The translations under genes were made by a program, and so were the position numbers. Source: Usnea hakonensis (lineage: Eukaryota > Ascomycota > Lecanoromycetes > Lecanorales > Parmeliaceae). From it: a stretch of 64,000 nt of DNA. Where the stretch lies: contig BLJB01000317.1 of NCBI GenBank assembly GCA_013423325.1, positions 124,001 to 188,000 on the forward strand. The letters are read 5' to 3'. Within the stretch, counting starts at the first letter, position 1. Each line of letters starts with the position of its first letter. The notes beneath the pieces were generated by a model, which saw only the letters and a program-made list of their open reading frames with translations, searched no databases and was not told the origin of the DNA. Shown here piece after piece: positions 31,929 to 42,490 of the stretch.

Positions 31929-33701
31929 ATGGCCACTGCACCCGGCTACTTCGACCGCAAACCCTCCACCACCCGGCCTCATCTTTCCCATCTCCAACCC
32001 GACCCTTCCTCCCCGCACACCCCGCAACGAACCTTCTCGTCATCCTTCAACTCGCCATCTCTTAGTTACCGTCTACCTGAAGAAGACTCCATCATCTTTG
32101 AGTTCGGCAACCGCCATTTCAGCGCTGGATTTCCTGGCGAAAGCACACCGAGATGTAGACTCGGCTTTGGACCTGAGGAAAGTAGAAGGGTGGGAGACTA
32201 CAGGAAGTTCCTACCAGGCTTTGCTGAGCGGAGGAGAAAGAGGCAGAGGATCGACCAATGGGGCGAGGATCATGAGCTATGGCGCATGGATGTTAGGGGA
32301 TTGGATTTGGGGCTCGTTGGTGACAAGATAGAAAGAGCAGTGAGGGAGGCCATCACCAAGCATCTACTTGTAGATATGAAAGGAAAACGGCTGGTTGTTG
32401 TAATGCCGAGCCTAATGCCACATTCTCTACTGAACAAGATTTTGGGGACATTGTTTGCTACGTTTCAGAACCCAAATATCACGTTGTTGAGTCCTCCGAC
32501 TCTTGCTACAGCGGTAGCTGGATTGAGGTCGGGTCTTGTAGTTGACATTGGATGGAGGGAGACAGTTGTGACAGGCATGTACGAGTATCGAGAGGTCCAC
32601 GAGCAGAGGACTACGAGGGCTATGAGGATGGTCACTTTGGAGATGGCAAGGCTGCTTGGGAGGCAAGATACAGAGCAGGGAAATGATCTGAGGAACACTA
32701 CAGTTGAATCGGCAGAAGAAGCCACAAATAGTCTTGTGGCCGTCGATTTAGAGCAGGCGGAAGAAGTGACGACGAGGATGGCTTGGTGCAGGAGCCGCTT
32801 AGTACCTTCTCCTGAACCGCCGATATTCCAAGGGTTGCGTGGTAAGCTTGGTAGTATCCCCGAAGAAGACAAAGAAGCTTCAACTAGCTCCAGCGACACT
32901 GAAGAAAACATATCAATATCCGTTCCCTCACCTTCTTCCCCACGCCTAAGCATCCAGATTCCCTTCTCAGTCCTGTCCTCGCCAGTCGAGACAGCTCTCC
33001 TGGCTGACTCGCTTCAACGCCACCAGCTCGACGACCACGATCAACCCCTTCACAAACTCATTTACCAAAGCTTACTCTCTCTACCGCCCGATGTTCGTGC
33101 AATCTGTATGTCCCGCATCATCATCACAGGTGGTGGCTCGAACATAACCGGCCTCAAGGCAAGACTACTCAACGAAGTTGCTGCCCTTGTTGAGGCGAGA
33201 GGGTGGGATCCCGTAGAGGGAAAAGCGGCGGACGAAAGGAGAGGACGGCTCAGGGAGAACAGGGAAAAAAGAGCCATCGATGAGAAGAAAAGAGAGTTGC
33301 GAGAAGTCAGCGGTAACCGCCACTCAGCAAAGAACCTCGACAACGCCACTGCAACCGAGAACCCCACCCCACCAGAGGAATCCACCCCAACTCCAGCCTC
33401 GCTCGCCCCCCAAATCTCCGACCCAATCCAAGACAAACTCCGCCGCGACCAAAACAAGGAAACCAAACCCCCCGTCTCAGGCGTGATTCGAGGAGTACAC
33501 AGTCTAGGCGCCTGGGCCGGCGCAAGCTTGCTCGTCAGCCTACGAGTCAAAGGCGTTGTCGAAATCGACCGCGATGCGTTCCTGCAACATGGAATGGCCG
33601 GGGCGCGTCGGGATGCGGAAGCAAGCGCTGCACCGCAGAAGGGCATGGCGAGGGCTAGCATGGGTTCGGCGGGCGGATGGACGTTGGGGCCTTGGGCGTA
33701 G
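31929..33701 (+). CDS. arp10: actin-related protein Arp10 (RO7), dynactin pointed-end subunit
   Basis: Single exon, 590 aa. Actin-fold landmarks: a phosphate-1-like segment SIIFEFGNRHFSAGFPGEST at about 55-74, VVVMPSLMPHSLLNKIL, a second phosphate-like segment RSGLVVDIGWRETVVTGMYE at about 199-218, and the adenosine motif IIITGGGSNITGLKARLLNE at about 397-416. It is much longer than actin (about 375 aa), with a disordered insert around 300-345 and a long charged Lys/Glu/Pro-rich region after 430, before GVIRGVHSLGAWAGASLLVS. This divergent, insert-rich actin relative matches the fungal Arp10/RO7 group, which caps the Arp1 minifilament of dynactin and supports dynein-driven nuclear migration. 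Assignment to Arp10 rather than another divergent Arp is probable, not certain. Confidence 0.82.
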   Translation: MATAPGYFDRKPSTTRPHLSHLQPDPSSPHTPQRTFSSSFNSPSLSYRLPEEDSIIFEFGNRHFSAGFPGESTPRCRLGFGPEESRRVGDYRKFLPGFAERRRKRQRIDQWGEDHELWRMDVRGLDLGLVGDKIERAVREAITKHLLVDMKGKRLVVVMPSLMPHSLLNKILGTLFATFQNPNITLLSPPTLATAVAGLRSGLVVDIGWRETVVTGMYEYREVHEQRTTRAMRMVTLEMARLLGRQDTEQGNDLRNTTVESAEEATNSLVAVDLEQAEEVTTRMAWCRSRLVPSPEPPIFQGLRGKLGSIPEEDKEASTSSSDTEENISISVPSPSSPRLSIQIPFSVLSSPVETALLADSLQRHQLDDHDQPLHKLIYQSLLSLPPDVRAICMSRIIITGGGSNITGLKARLLNEVAALVEARGWDPVEGKAADERRGRLRENREKRAIDEKKRELREVSGNRHSAKNLDNATATENPTPPEESTPTPASLAPQISDPIQDKLRRDQNKETKPPVSGVIRGVHSLGAWAGASLLVSLRVKGVVEIDRDAFLQHGMAGARRDAEASAAPQKGMARASMGSAGGWTLGPWA

Positions 33702-33884
33702 ATGTGAAGTTTAGGGATTTCGATGAGGTGGTCCTGGTGATGGACGATAAGAGCTTGATGTTAACAGCATAGTAAAATAGTAAATCGCGATCACAGCAAT
33801 AAGGTAGAATCCACAACTCCTCCTCTCTATTCTATGACCCATGGCCCATGACCCGCGATGCCAACACCCAAGAAAGAGCATCGT

Positions 33885-35451
33885 CTATCCAAACATCACC
33901 TCCCCCTCCCCCTCATCTCGAAAGCGACTTCCACCCTCCTTCTCATCTCGAAAGCGACTTTTCCTCCCCAAATCGCGATCCAGCGGCGTATCCCTCTTCA
34001 AATCAAACTTGCCCTCGCGGATCCTCTTCGTCGCCTTCTTCGACAGCCCCCCCACCAGCCCGCTCGATCTCTTCGTGCGGATATCATTCTGGAAAGAACC
34101 CAAGCAGTCCAGTTCGGTGAAATACATGCACAAGGCGAAAATGGCAAAGTTGTCTGCGTTGAGACGGGCGGCGAGTGGGTGCGCGAGGCCGAGGAAGGTG
34201 GTGAGTTTGTAGCCGTAGGTATTTTCGGTGGTGCTTATCAACCAGGAGCCCCAGTTTCGGTTTGTCAGCCAGCCATCGGACGTGGGGGGGTAGACGGCGG
34301 GTTGGTCGATGATCCCTGTTGGGGGAGAGTGTGTCAGCATTTGGGGCGGGGACAGACTTGTAAGTGAAATAGTTTGCGGGTGCGGGGATTACTTTAACGC
34401 ACCACCCGCTGAGATCAGATGCATGGCTTCGTGCAAGTCTTCCAGATCTGCAGCTTTTTGGAACTTTTTAATCTCTTCAACTCCACCGTTCGGTATGGGT
34501 ATGCCAAGTTCTGAAAGCAAAGGTGACGTGAAATGAGAAGGGCATGATGTTATCCCAAAGAGAGCCTTCGCCGTTGCAGCATCAGCCTGTGACGAGAGAT
34601 TGAATTCAGCGTCTGTAAATGCGCTAACTGTCTTTGAAGCTGTGGTGTAGCAACGACCGGTTTGAGGGGAGGCTGGGTCTGGCGGGTACCAGGCACCGGA
34701 GCCGTCGTCAACGTTGTTGACAAACATGAGGCCCGGCCAGATGTCATTGTAAGGTGGTGGCCCTACACAATGCTGTCATCAGTGTACTGAGATTGGAACC
34801 ACCGCAGTGGATGTTTGACGCACTAGTGAACCCTCCTTCTGTCTCTACGTCGAAAAATTCTCCGATCAAGGGCAAGGATGTGTCCTCTTGTCCATTGGAG
34901 CCGAGCATATGTGTGTGGTAAGTGGCATAATCTTCCAGACATCTGTACCGAGGTTTCACATTATAGATGTTGCTGCCAGGGCTTGTGAATACTTTACTGA
35001 CCTGGGCATACGTGCCTGAGTGAGATGATTAGCGGCGCGTGTGAGTACTGGGAGGTTTCTCCTGGACCATACCTGCGATGTGGTTGAAAGCATTCACATT
35101 ATTTTCGTCAGGATTAAGCTCATGGTTTTCCTGGAAAATGATCCCAAAGAACAGAAATAGTAGACCCCTGATGTACGTCTGAGAAGAGTAATTGGGAAGA
35201 TCAGCTGCGACTGTCCGCGAAAGAGCCCAAGCGCCGCCTAGGGACATTTGGGTATGCTGTAGCATTGGTTTCCCATTCGGAGCGTTTCTATTGCAGCCAC
35301 CTTTATCGGAAGGATTATAGAGATTAAAGCTGTTGGAGAATACCGCCAATGAAAGTAGATTAAGGGGAGCTCTGGCCATTATCTGTTGAGGAAGCGTGGA
35401 CAAGAGGAGTAGCTCCAGAAGCGCACATCGGTGAAAGAGACATGCGAACAT
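33885..35451 (-). CDS. secreted HEXXH metallopeptidase-like protein (M35/aspzincin-like)
   Basis: Four exons, 35451-35073, 35015-34824, 34762-34403 and 34315-33885, sum to 1362 nt, giving 453 aa. The ATG at 35451 gives a signal peptide (MFACLFHRCALLELLLLSTL). A zinc-binding HEAMH lies at 301-305, directly before a splice junction that yields LISAGG. Downstream, NTYGYKLTTFLGLAHPLAAR and NADNFAIFALCMYF resemble the YG and NADxxAxFA segments of aspzincin and Lys-specific endopeptidases. Cysteines are few. The last about 50 residues form a strongly basic/acidic tail (KKATKRIREGKFDLKRD) ending with a duplicated SRFRDE element. Such a tail is odd on a secreted enzyme, so an alternative 3' end is possible. 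Activity is unproven; fungal members often lack tested catalysis. Converges with Arp10 at 183 bp. Confidence 0.78.
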
Positions 35452-37492
35452 GGCGAACAGCGAATGATGACACACTTGCAGAGGAGTATCGGAATCCACA
35501 AGAATACATGAGGAGCAGTTAGTAGTGAAGAACGAGAAAGAGACGCCTGAAATTACATTGGGTCGTAGTATACGCCAAAGGTTTGATTGAGCTGCATCGA
35601 CAGTCGGGCTGAGAAAAAATTCGAAAAGGATAACAAGGTATCTGAAGTAATAGTTTCAGGTAAACAGCGTTACAAGAGGCTTAGGCCTTGGGGTGCTCTA
35701 TGATCTTGCCAGTTGGATCTCGCACTCTGCTTTTTTGAAGCATGATGAGCAACAGTTGAAGATCTGACGAGGCTCAGCAATCAGCACCCGAAATGAACTG
35801 ATAAGTGTAAGGTAAGTTATGCAGGCTTCTGAAACATCAATCTATATATTAGACAATCTACAAAGCTGTAGTTTCTAAAAGCCTGGGCACCTTACCTTGC
35901 TTAAGTACCTTAGCGAAAGGCTATGGGGGCTTTGAATCGTTATTACACGGAACTCTAATTCGGGACTGTTAGTATGCGGTTTCTTAGTAAAATTACCCTA
36001 ATACGAGTATCACTAAAAACAGGGTTTAAAGTGCTACAGTTTTTTTGCGAAACCGTGACAGAACGGTTTTTTGGTAATTTCGTCTTTTCAGAAAAGACCA
36101 TTTCGGTAGTAGCAATAAAATCTAATTAGTCATCTACTATTATTACTAGTAGTACTATCCTTAACAGGACCATTCATTATTTATAGCGCTATTTATCATT
36201 CACAGGGCCATTTATTATTGATATAACCATTCATTATTTATAGCACCATTTATTATTAATAGGGCCATTCATCATTGACAGGGCCATTCATCATTAATAG
36301 GACCATTATTAATATTGACAGAGCCATTTATTATTTACAGGACCACTATTATTAATATTAATAGAGCCATTTATTATTTATAGGACCACCATTATTAACA
36401 TTAATAGAGCTATTTATTATTGACTTGACATTATTTATAGGGCCATTCATCATTTATAGGGCCATAATTGACTTGATAGGGCCATTATTTATACGGCCAT
36501 TCATCATTAACAGGGTTATTAGGAAGTGTTAAATAGCTTATTAGTAAATTATAGGTTTTCTAGAGGTTTATTATATAATTTCCGTAATATAACCGTAATT
36601 TTAGAAAAACCGTTTCTCGAAAATCACGTAGCCTATAGCAATTACGTTTCTTGTTACGTATATCTACGAGATACGAGACTTTTTATGTAACGTAATTAAA
36701 ATGAAACCGTTACTTAACGAGAGCGTTTGATTATCTACGTATTTTTTGGTTTACCGTAATTATACCGTGCATTTACCGTTCCATCAACCCATATAATTTC
36801 CTTAAGGTAAGGTACCTTGGTTTATTACACTATACACTAGTGTACTCCGTAGGGCAGTGCAGTAGGTACCTTAGGGCAGTACCTTAGGGCAGCCAGCATA
36901 AACGCGCCAAAAGCACGCTAAGGTAATTTATCTATACCGATACATCCTACGAGCCGACTAGTCTCGAGTACAACTACACGCACGTACTGCTCTACGTACT
37001 ATCATGAATCATGATACTTGATCTCCCCAGAAGATGGAATTAATGTTCACAAATAATAGAGGGTACTTGCTTCCCACCATTCGCATCATATGAGGATCCA
37101 CCGACAACCGATGCTGATTTTGCTGATCCATATGCCGACATTTTAGTTTTAGCTGAAACAAATTAATATATCTGTTACTCACAACGACCCCCAACAACCC
37201 TTCTTCATGTGCATAATAATAATGTGGGATTGATTGCTGTCAATTAATCTCAAGCAAGACGTCCAGATGAGTTGGACTTGGACACTCAGGGACCAGGGTG
37301 ATTTCCGCTCGACTTTGCGTGAAGGTCAGTGTCAATCATGGCACGATGTTGCCTTCATTTAGCTTTACTTCCATGGATTATGGCATGCACTGTAGTAGCA
37401 CCTAACATTAGGTGCAATGATATTTTTCCTTTCTATTTCTTCTCTCTTCTTTCAACCTCATTCTCCTAATCATTGACGGTTCACTTTTGGCC
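35452..37492. other. 2-kb AT-rich island
   Basis: No gene was found. From about 35800 the sequence turns AT-rich. It includes GGTA/TACC patches (35889-35915, 36803-36890), a degenerate minisatellite (36165-36520) and a stretch at 36520-36780 with many CpG but few CpA/TpG dinucleotides, which suggests RIP-mutated repeat DNA. From about 37200 on it is the promoter region of the next gene. Confidence 0.65.
36165..36520. repeat. degenerate minisatellite, unit about 18-19 bp
   Basis: Roughly 18 imperfect copies of a unit close to ggrccattyatyattnaya (for example gggccattcatcattaata and gagccatttattatttaya). Units vary in length and carry internal substitutions, and some are expanded by extra att triplets. 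It is embedded in an AT-rich island and not part of any recognised gene. Confidence 0.85.
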
Positions 37493-40003
37493 ATGGATTT
37501 TGCGTCAGCTTTCAGGCTGATAGGCCTGGTGCTTATCACACTGCCTTTTGCATGTGGCATTTCACCTTCTCTGTCGTTCTCTATCTCCGCACCACCTTCG
37601 CAAGCGACTATTACGATTGCGGGTCAAGCATTCGTGGTCGACCCCGCGAATATCATCCTGGACAGCACTACAGTACAGCCTGGCTCAGCCGGAATCTCCA
37701 TTGATGGAGAAGTTGTATCGGCTGACATTGCTAACGATCTCTTCGTGGCTGGCATCGAAGTTCTTACTGGAACGACCAGCTCGACTCATGCGAGCAGTAC
37801 TGCTATGAATCAGACTGCTGGTCCCAAGGGTACCAATATCACGTTCTCAGGCAGCTTCGCGCCCACTTCGGCCTCAGCCGCTAGCACCACAGGACTCACA
37901 GGTCTTGCAGGAGGGATTTCTCATCTAGCGGGACAACTGGCCAGCACGTACGCGAATCATACGTCAGGAGACGCTGCCAGCACAAATGTATCTGCTTCGA
38001 CATCGGGTGTAGCAGTATCATCGAGCCGTTCAGCGCCTCTTCAGCCTGTCATAGCCTCATCTGCTTCCTTTTACTTGAGCAGCTCCTCACTTTCAAATGC
38101 CGCCCCTGCTACGGCAACTCCCAATGTGCAAGCAAATAGTTCACAGCCCCAGTCCGGAAACACAGCCTCTGGTTCTATGCCGGCTTCGACTTCAAGAGCT
38201 AATCTCATACCCACTGGATCTTTTACTCATACTAACAGTAGCTCTGGAATTTACCCTGTGGCTGGAGTCTCAAGAACCTCCCAAAGCGCGGCATCTAGTC
38301 CACAATCACTGGGCTCTGCGGCCATTCCGTCCCAGTCGGCATCATTGGCGCCTGGAGCACAGGCCAATACCATAACAAGCGGTCCAACTCTAGTAAATCC
38401 CGCCCTTTCCTTGAATCCCACAGGATCTGTAGCTAGTTCGCAGGGTATGCTGCTGGTTGGGGCAATCTTCGGCATTACTGAGAAGGCGAAGACCCTTTCC
38501 GCTATCATCAAAGATGACGGCCCTAAAGTTTCTTTTGAGTCCGAAATCAAGGGAATTGAAAATAATGTTAAAAACCTTTTGGATGAAATTCGTCCTCCGG
38601 GTCCACCTCCGTCTTACGAAGATTCTTGCCTTGATGGCGGTAGCATCTTTGACATATTCAAAGATCTCGGATGTCTCAAAGGCGGCTTTGACGAAGTAAT
38701 CGCCGATCTAGAAGACGATACGCCTGATGTTCCCAAGATACAGATCATCTTTGATAACATCGGAAAATTAGCGGAAAATCTAGAGGAGGAAGAGGAGGAC
38801 GATGATGAAAAGACTACCTCGGCAACAGATGGATCGAGTACTCTAATGAGCAGTACGGCTAGCATGACATCATCCGCCTCGTCTCATGTGTCGTCCAGTA
38901 CTTCCACGGCATCTATGAGCATGCAGCCTGTCGACAAAAACCCATTTACAGACCCCATGTCTGACAACAGCGATAATCCAGGCATTGCGGATCAAGCTTT
39001 CATGGCGTTCCTTGGGGATGTGCTCTCGTCAGCCGTTGGGATAGGTCCTGGTCCATCAGGCTTCTCCGTCGTGATTGGAAGCGCCAACGCAACAGCTAGT
39101 CTTTCATCGTCACCTCTGACATCTTCTACGGCGTCCGTCGCCGGTGCTCTTTCATCTGCACAGAATCTGACATCGGCAGCTGCAACATCAGGCTTCAGCA
39201 ACGTAGGAGTCACAACATCCCAAGTAATAGGTGGAGACTCAGCTTCCTCACAAGCTGTAGTCTCTACCACTGCAACAAACCCATCATCCTCACCCAATGT
39301 AGCAGCAGGACTTGCCTCCTCCATAGGCGAAGAGATAGCTTTCATTGCATCAGAGCTAGCCGTAAGCCGTTCCGCACAGAGTGCTGGAGTCGGAACCACA
39401 ACTCAAGTACCGACGTCAGCAGCAGCAGCAGCAGCAAGCGCTGAAGCTCTAGTTAGCGAATTAGCCGCCATAGCAAAACAGATTGCGTCCTCTTCTGCAT
39501 CAGCCGCGGAGGCCGCAAGCCTCGCCTCACTCTCAGCAGCCACATCTTCAGCACCCGCTCAACCAGCACCATCCACGCAGCCCGCCAAGACAGAATGGGG
39601 CATCTTCCTCGGTCTCCAAACCTACACCCAGGGCGGCATCGACCCCTGGACCAACTACTACTACAAAATCTGGATGACGGACCTCACGCAAACCCCCGGC
39701 GGCCCCGATTACTGCGGCACGCAAAACTGGATCGCGAATCTGCAGATCAATGACATGGGGAGCAACTATCCGCCATACCCCACCAAAGATTTCGACTTTG
39801 CGATCCCGGCCGGGGTCCTGCAGCCCGCGAAACTGGATTGCATATGGCAACCGAGTCCCGGTGGCTCGGCGCCTGGCAGTTTGACGTGCGATCCGGGCGG
39901 GCAGACGGTGCTGTGCACGAACTCGACGTTGACGGGCGTTATCTGTAAGGGGGATAATCCAGATAGGGTGGATCCGCTGTCAGAGTGCACGTTTTCATGG
40001 TGA
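37493..40003 (+). CDS. secreted mucin-like Ser/Thr-rich protein
   Basis: Single exon, 836 aa from the ATG at 37493 (an upstream TTG does not count). A signal peptide (FRLIGLVLITLPFACG) is followed by a small beta-rich block typical of fungal cell-surface proteins: ATITIAGQAFVVDPANIIL and GSAGISIDGEVVSADIANDL. The bulk is Ser/Thr/Ala-rich and likely O-glycosylated, interrupted at about 320-440 by an ordered acidic segment containing EDSCLDGGSIFDIFKDLGC and a run of Glu/Asp (LEEEEEDDDEK). The last about 140 residues form a distinct Cys-containing domain (WGIFLGLQTYTQGGIDPWTN, then DYCGTQNWIANLQI). I do not recognise this domain. There is no GPI signal at the C-terminus, so it is predicted to be released or wall-bound. 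Role unknown. Confidence 0.85.
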   Translation: MDFASAFRLIGLVLITLPFACGISPSLSFSISAPPSQATITIAGQAFVVDPANIILDSTTVQPGSAGISIDGEVVSADIANDLFVAGIEVLTGTTSSTHASSTAMNQTAGPKGTNITFSGSFAPTSASAASTTGLTGLAGGISHLAGQLASTYANHTSGDAASTNVSASTSGVAVSSSRSAPLQPVIASSASFYLSSSSLSNAAPATATPNVQANSSQPQSGNTASGSMPASTSRANLIPTGSFTHTNSSSGIYPVAGVSRTSQSAASSPQSLGSAAIPSQSASLAPGAQANTITSGPTLVNPALSLNPTGSVASSQGMLLVGAIFGITEKAKTLSAIIKDDGPKVSFESEIKGIENNVKNLLDEIRPPGPPPSYEDSCLDGGSIFDIFKDLGCLKGGFDEVIADLEDDTPDVPKIQIIFDNIGKLAENLEEEEEDDDEKTTSATDGSSTLMSSTASMTSSASSHVSSSTSTASMSMQPVDKNPFTDPMSDNSDNPGIADQAFMAFLGDVLSSAVGIGPGPSGFSVVIGSANATASLSSSPLTSSTASVAGALSSAQNLTSAAATSGFSNVGVTTSQVIGGDSASSQAVVSTTATNPSSSPNVAAGLASSIGEEIAFIASELAVSRSAQSAGVGTTTQVPTSAAAAAASAEALVSELAAIAKQIASSSASAAEAASLASLSAATSSAPAQPAPSTQPAKTEWGIFLGLQTYTQGGIDPWTNYYYKIWMTDLTQTPGGPDYCGTQNWIANLQINDMGSNYPPYPTKDFDFAIPAGVLQPAKLDCIWQPSPGGSAPGSLTCDPGGQTVLCTNSTLTGVICKGDNPDRVDPLSECTFSW

Positions 40004-40389
40004 GGTGAGGTTTGATTGCTGGTGGTAGTTTGCTGTAAGCGTTGTAGTACATATGCATCATTGGGTAACCTACCTCGATTTACCTTTTGACGTGACCGCC
40101 TTCCAAATGTTCTCTGGCTATCATTTCACGTTGAATTACAATATCACGTTGAATTACAATAGAGATTCTTTTCCTTACCAGTCTGGCATTTTAGAGGGTG
40201 AGATCTGAAATCAAATCGGAATTATGGTATGTGCAGGCCCGTCTGTATCTCATCATAGCATGGAAATAAGTCTTCTCGAGCGCTTTTGACTCTAACACAA
40301 CTCTCCCTACGTCTGATGAAAAGTGAAGTCCAAAAAAAATCCATTCCCCCTCACCCTCCCACCCCCAAAACAAACTACATCCACCCCCC
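40004..40389. other. convergent 3' region with 18-bp tandem duplication
   Basis: A near-perfect tandem copy of atcacgttgaattacaat is seen at about 40125-40161, presumably in the 3' UTR of the mucin-like gene. Nothing else is recognised. Confidence 0.6.
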
Positions 40390-41376
40390 TCACCGCCTCC
40401 TCGGCATCTCCTTCGCCAAATTCTGAACCAGCTGCTTACTACCAACCCTCCTATTCCGATCCAACACCAAACAATCCATCATATTCCGATTCAACGCCTC
40501 CGAATAACTCACCGGCAACCCCTTCGGCCTCCTCGTCCTCGGATCCCTATACCACTTATTCACCGCCTCTCTCCCCTTACAATCCCTCGGCGGGAAGGCC
40601 ACAGGCCCCTTGCCATGAGCCAACGCATGGATAATAGCCCCCACGCCCCAAACATCATTCTCCTTCGTCATGACCGGGATCTCGGGGCCGATCCACTCGT
40701 CCGTGCCGCCGCCCCTGGTCGTCTCCTTCAAAGTCGCGAGGCCGAAATCGCCGAGCACGATCTCCGGGACGTCTCTTTTCGACGCTTTGCAGCGCAGGAA
40801 GACGTTGCCCGGTTTGATATCGCAGTGGACGATGCGGCGCCAGCCGACGGGCGGGATGTCCGGCGTTCTGGATTTGCGGTTGTAGCCGTAGTGCAGGAAG
40901 GCGATGGCGTCGGCGAGCTGGAGGAAGACGTGCCACAGGAACATTTCCGGGGGGCCGGCGTCGCCGTTGCGCGGTTGGAATTGGCTCAGATCGCCGCCCT
41001 TGCAGTGTTCGAAATAGAGCACGAGGGAGGGATCTCGGCCGTTGTTACCGTGGAGGAAATTCGCGTGGTCGAAACCTAGGATGCTAGGATGGGGCGTCAG
41101 TACGTCTTGGAAGATGAATTGTTCGACGGGGATACCCGAGCTGTGCATGTAGAACTTCCTTTGCTCCTTGCGGACGAGGACTTTCCCGTCGCGTACGCGC
41201 TTGACGACCCAGACCTTGCCCTGGCCGCCTTCGCCGATTTTCGCGAGCTGATCATACTTGTCTTTGATTTCGTTGGGGTCGAAGCGCTCGTCGCGGATGA
41301 CTGCTCGTTCGTGAAGGACTTTCTTGGTCGGTTTGGGCGCTTTGGTCGGTTTCTTTTTTGTTCCGAAAAGGCCCAT
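40390..41376 (-). CDS. small NEK/NIMA-like Ser/Thr protein kinase
   Basis: Single exon, 328 aa, essentially a kinase domain with a short Lys-rich N-terminus (MGLFGTKKKPTKAPKPTKK). Glycine loop GEGGQGKV at 48-55, probable ATP-binding Lys70 in VRKEQRK, catalytic loop HCDIKPGNV at 184-192 (HCD instead of HRD, with Asp186, Lys188 and Asn191 present), DFGLA at 210-214, and the activation-segment end reading GPEIP before DVWGVGAII. All catalytic residues are present, so it is probably active. The general look (EHCKGGDLSQF, HVFLQLADAIAFLH) fits the NEK-like kinases expanded in filamentous fungi. It is shorter than cell-cycle NIMA and lacks a regulatory tail. Substrates unknown. Converges with the mucin-like gene. 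Confidence 0.88.
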   Translation of the reverse strand: MGLFGTKKKPTKAPKPTKKVLHERAVIRDERFDPNEIKDKYDQLAKIGEGGQGKVWVVKRVRDGKVLVRKEQRKFYMHSSGIPVEQFIFQDVLTPHPSILGFDHANFLHGNNGRDPSLVLYFEHCKGGDLSQFQPRNGDAGPPEMFLWHVFLQLADAIAFLHYGYNRKSRTPDIPPVGWRRIVHCDIKPGNVFLRCKASKRDVPEIVLGDFGLATLKETTRGGGTDEWIGPEIPVMTKENDVWGVGAIIHALAHGKGPVAFPPRDCKGREAVNKWYRDPRTRRPKGLPVSYSEALNRNMMDCLVLDRNRRVGSKQLVQNLAKEMPRRR

Positions 41377-42490
41377 TGCTGTGGATCTAAGTCAAGGGGA
41401 ATTGGATGGCGTGTCAATGAGTTGTGCAGATTTGCTGGTTCTTATCGGGATAGGGCACGGTCTTACTCTGGACGAGAAGAATGCTCTCACCATTCAAGGA
41501 TCCTTCGAGCATGTTTAAAGGTTCGACATGAACGATGATCATTGTGCGAAAGAACAAAGATAAAGAAACCCTCACAATAACGGGATAATGGGCTTGTTAT
41601 TCGAGTCATTGCAACAGAGCTCCCTGAATCGAAACCGAGAAACGACAAAGGAAAATTACTAGCATCACTCAAAGAACAAAGACGGCAGAGCTAAACCAGC
41701 CATTCAATGAAAAGTTGAAAGAGCAAGATCTTAGAAGCAGGTCCATATTCTGATTCAAGGTAGTGAAACAAGGCAAGGGATGGGAATGAACATTGTATCT
41801 TTTTGAAGCCTGGCTTTCGATTTTCAAGTGGCTTTAACATGGTTCAAATATGCACGGTATGAGGCAGTATAGAAAACCCACAGAGCTTGAGCGTTTATGA
41901 TAGAGGTCCAATGGGAGCCTGACAGTTGAACTATGACTAGGTTTGGCGTCTGGACCAACCTCGTATTCTATCGTCCGCGGTGATAAGAGACCTCACCACA
42001 GGCCTCAGTCGCCTGGTTTGTAGGGGAGCAGTGCTCACGTTGGGTAATCCACGTCCTGCAACGAGACGAAGGGGACTGTCAATGTAAATTGAGAGGAAAT
42101 CACATGGCTGAAAAACGAAAGCTGTATGGAAGATTTAAGTCATCATCTATCGAATCTGCTAAGATCTAGACAAGAAGCGAATTGCAGAACAAAACAAAGG
42201 GAAGGCTTTAGGGATCTCATTACTTGCTCCTCGAGGACCTTGTACGCGAGAGGAGATAAGCATGGGAGTGCCGAACACTGTAGCTCAAGCTATGTTCTGC
42301 AGTAGTAGAGAGAACAAAAGTCCTGCTCTCTGTTGCGAAAACGGTTGCTCAGGGGAAAGTCATGTGATCACGTGTTACTGCGGAAGCATTCCGCCCGCTC
42401 TTACAAGCACATCACATCTGTAAACGCTTTATCACCTTGGACCTTTATAGCTTAAATCGGACATGATATGAGCATAATTTCAATTGTTCA
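41377..42490. other. 1.1-kb divergent intergenic region
   Basis: Lies between the kinase and the nuclease start codons. No ORF, repeat or RNA gene could be supported. Confidence 0.4.
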
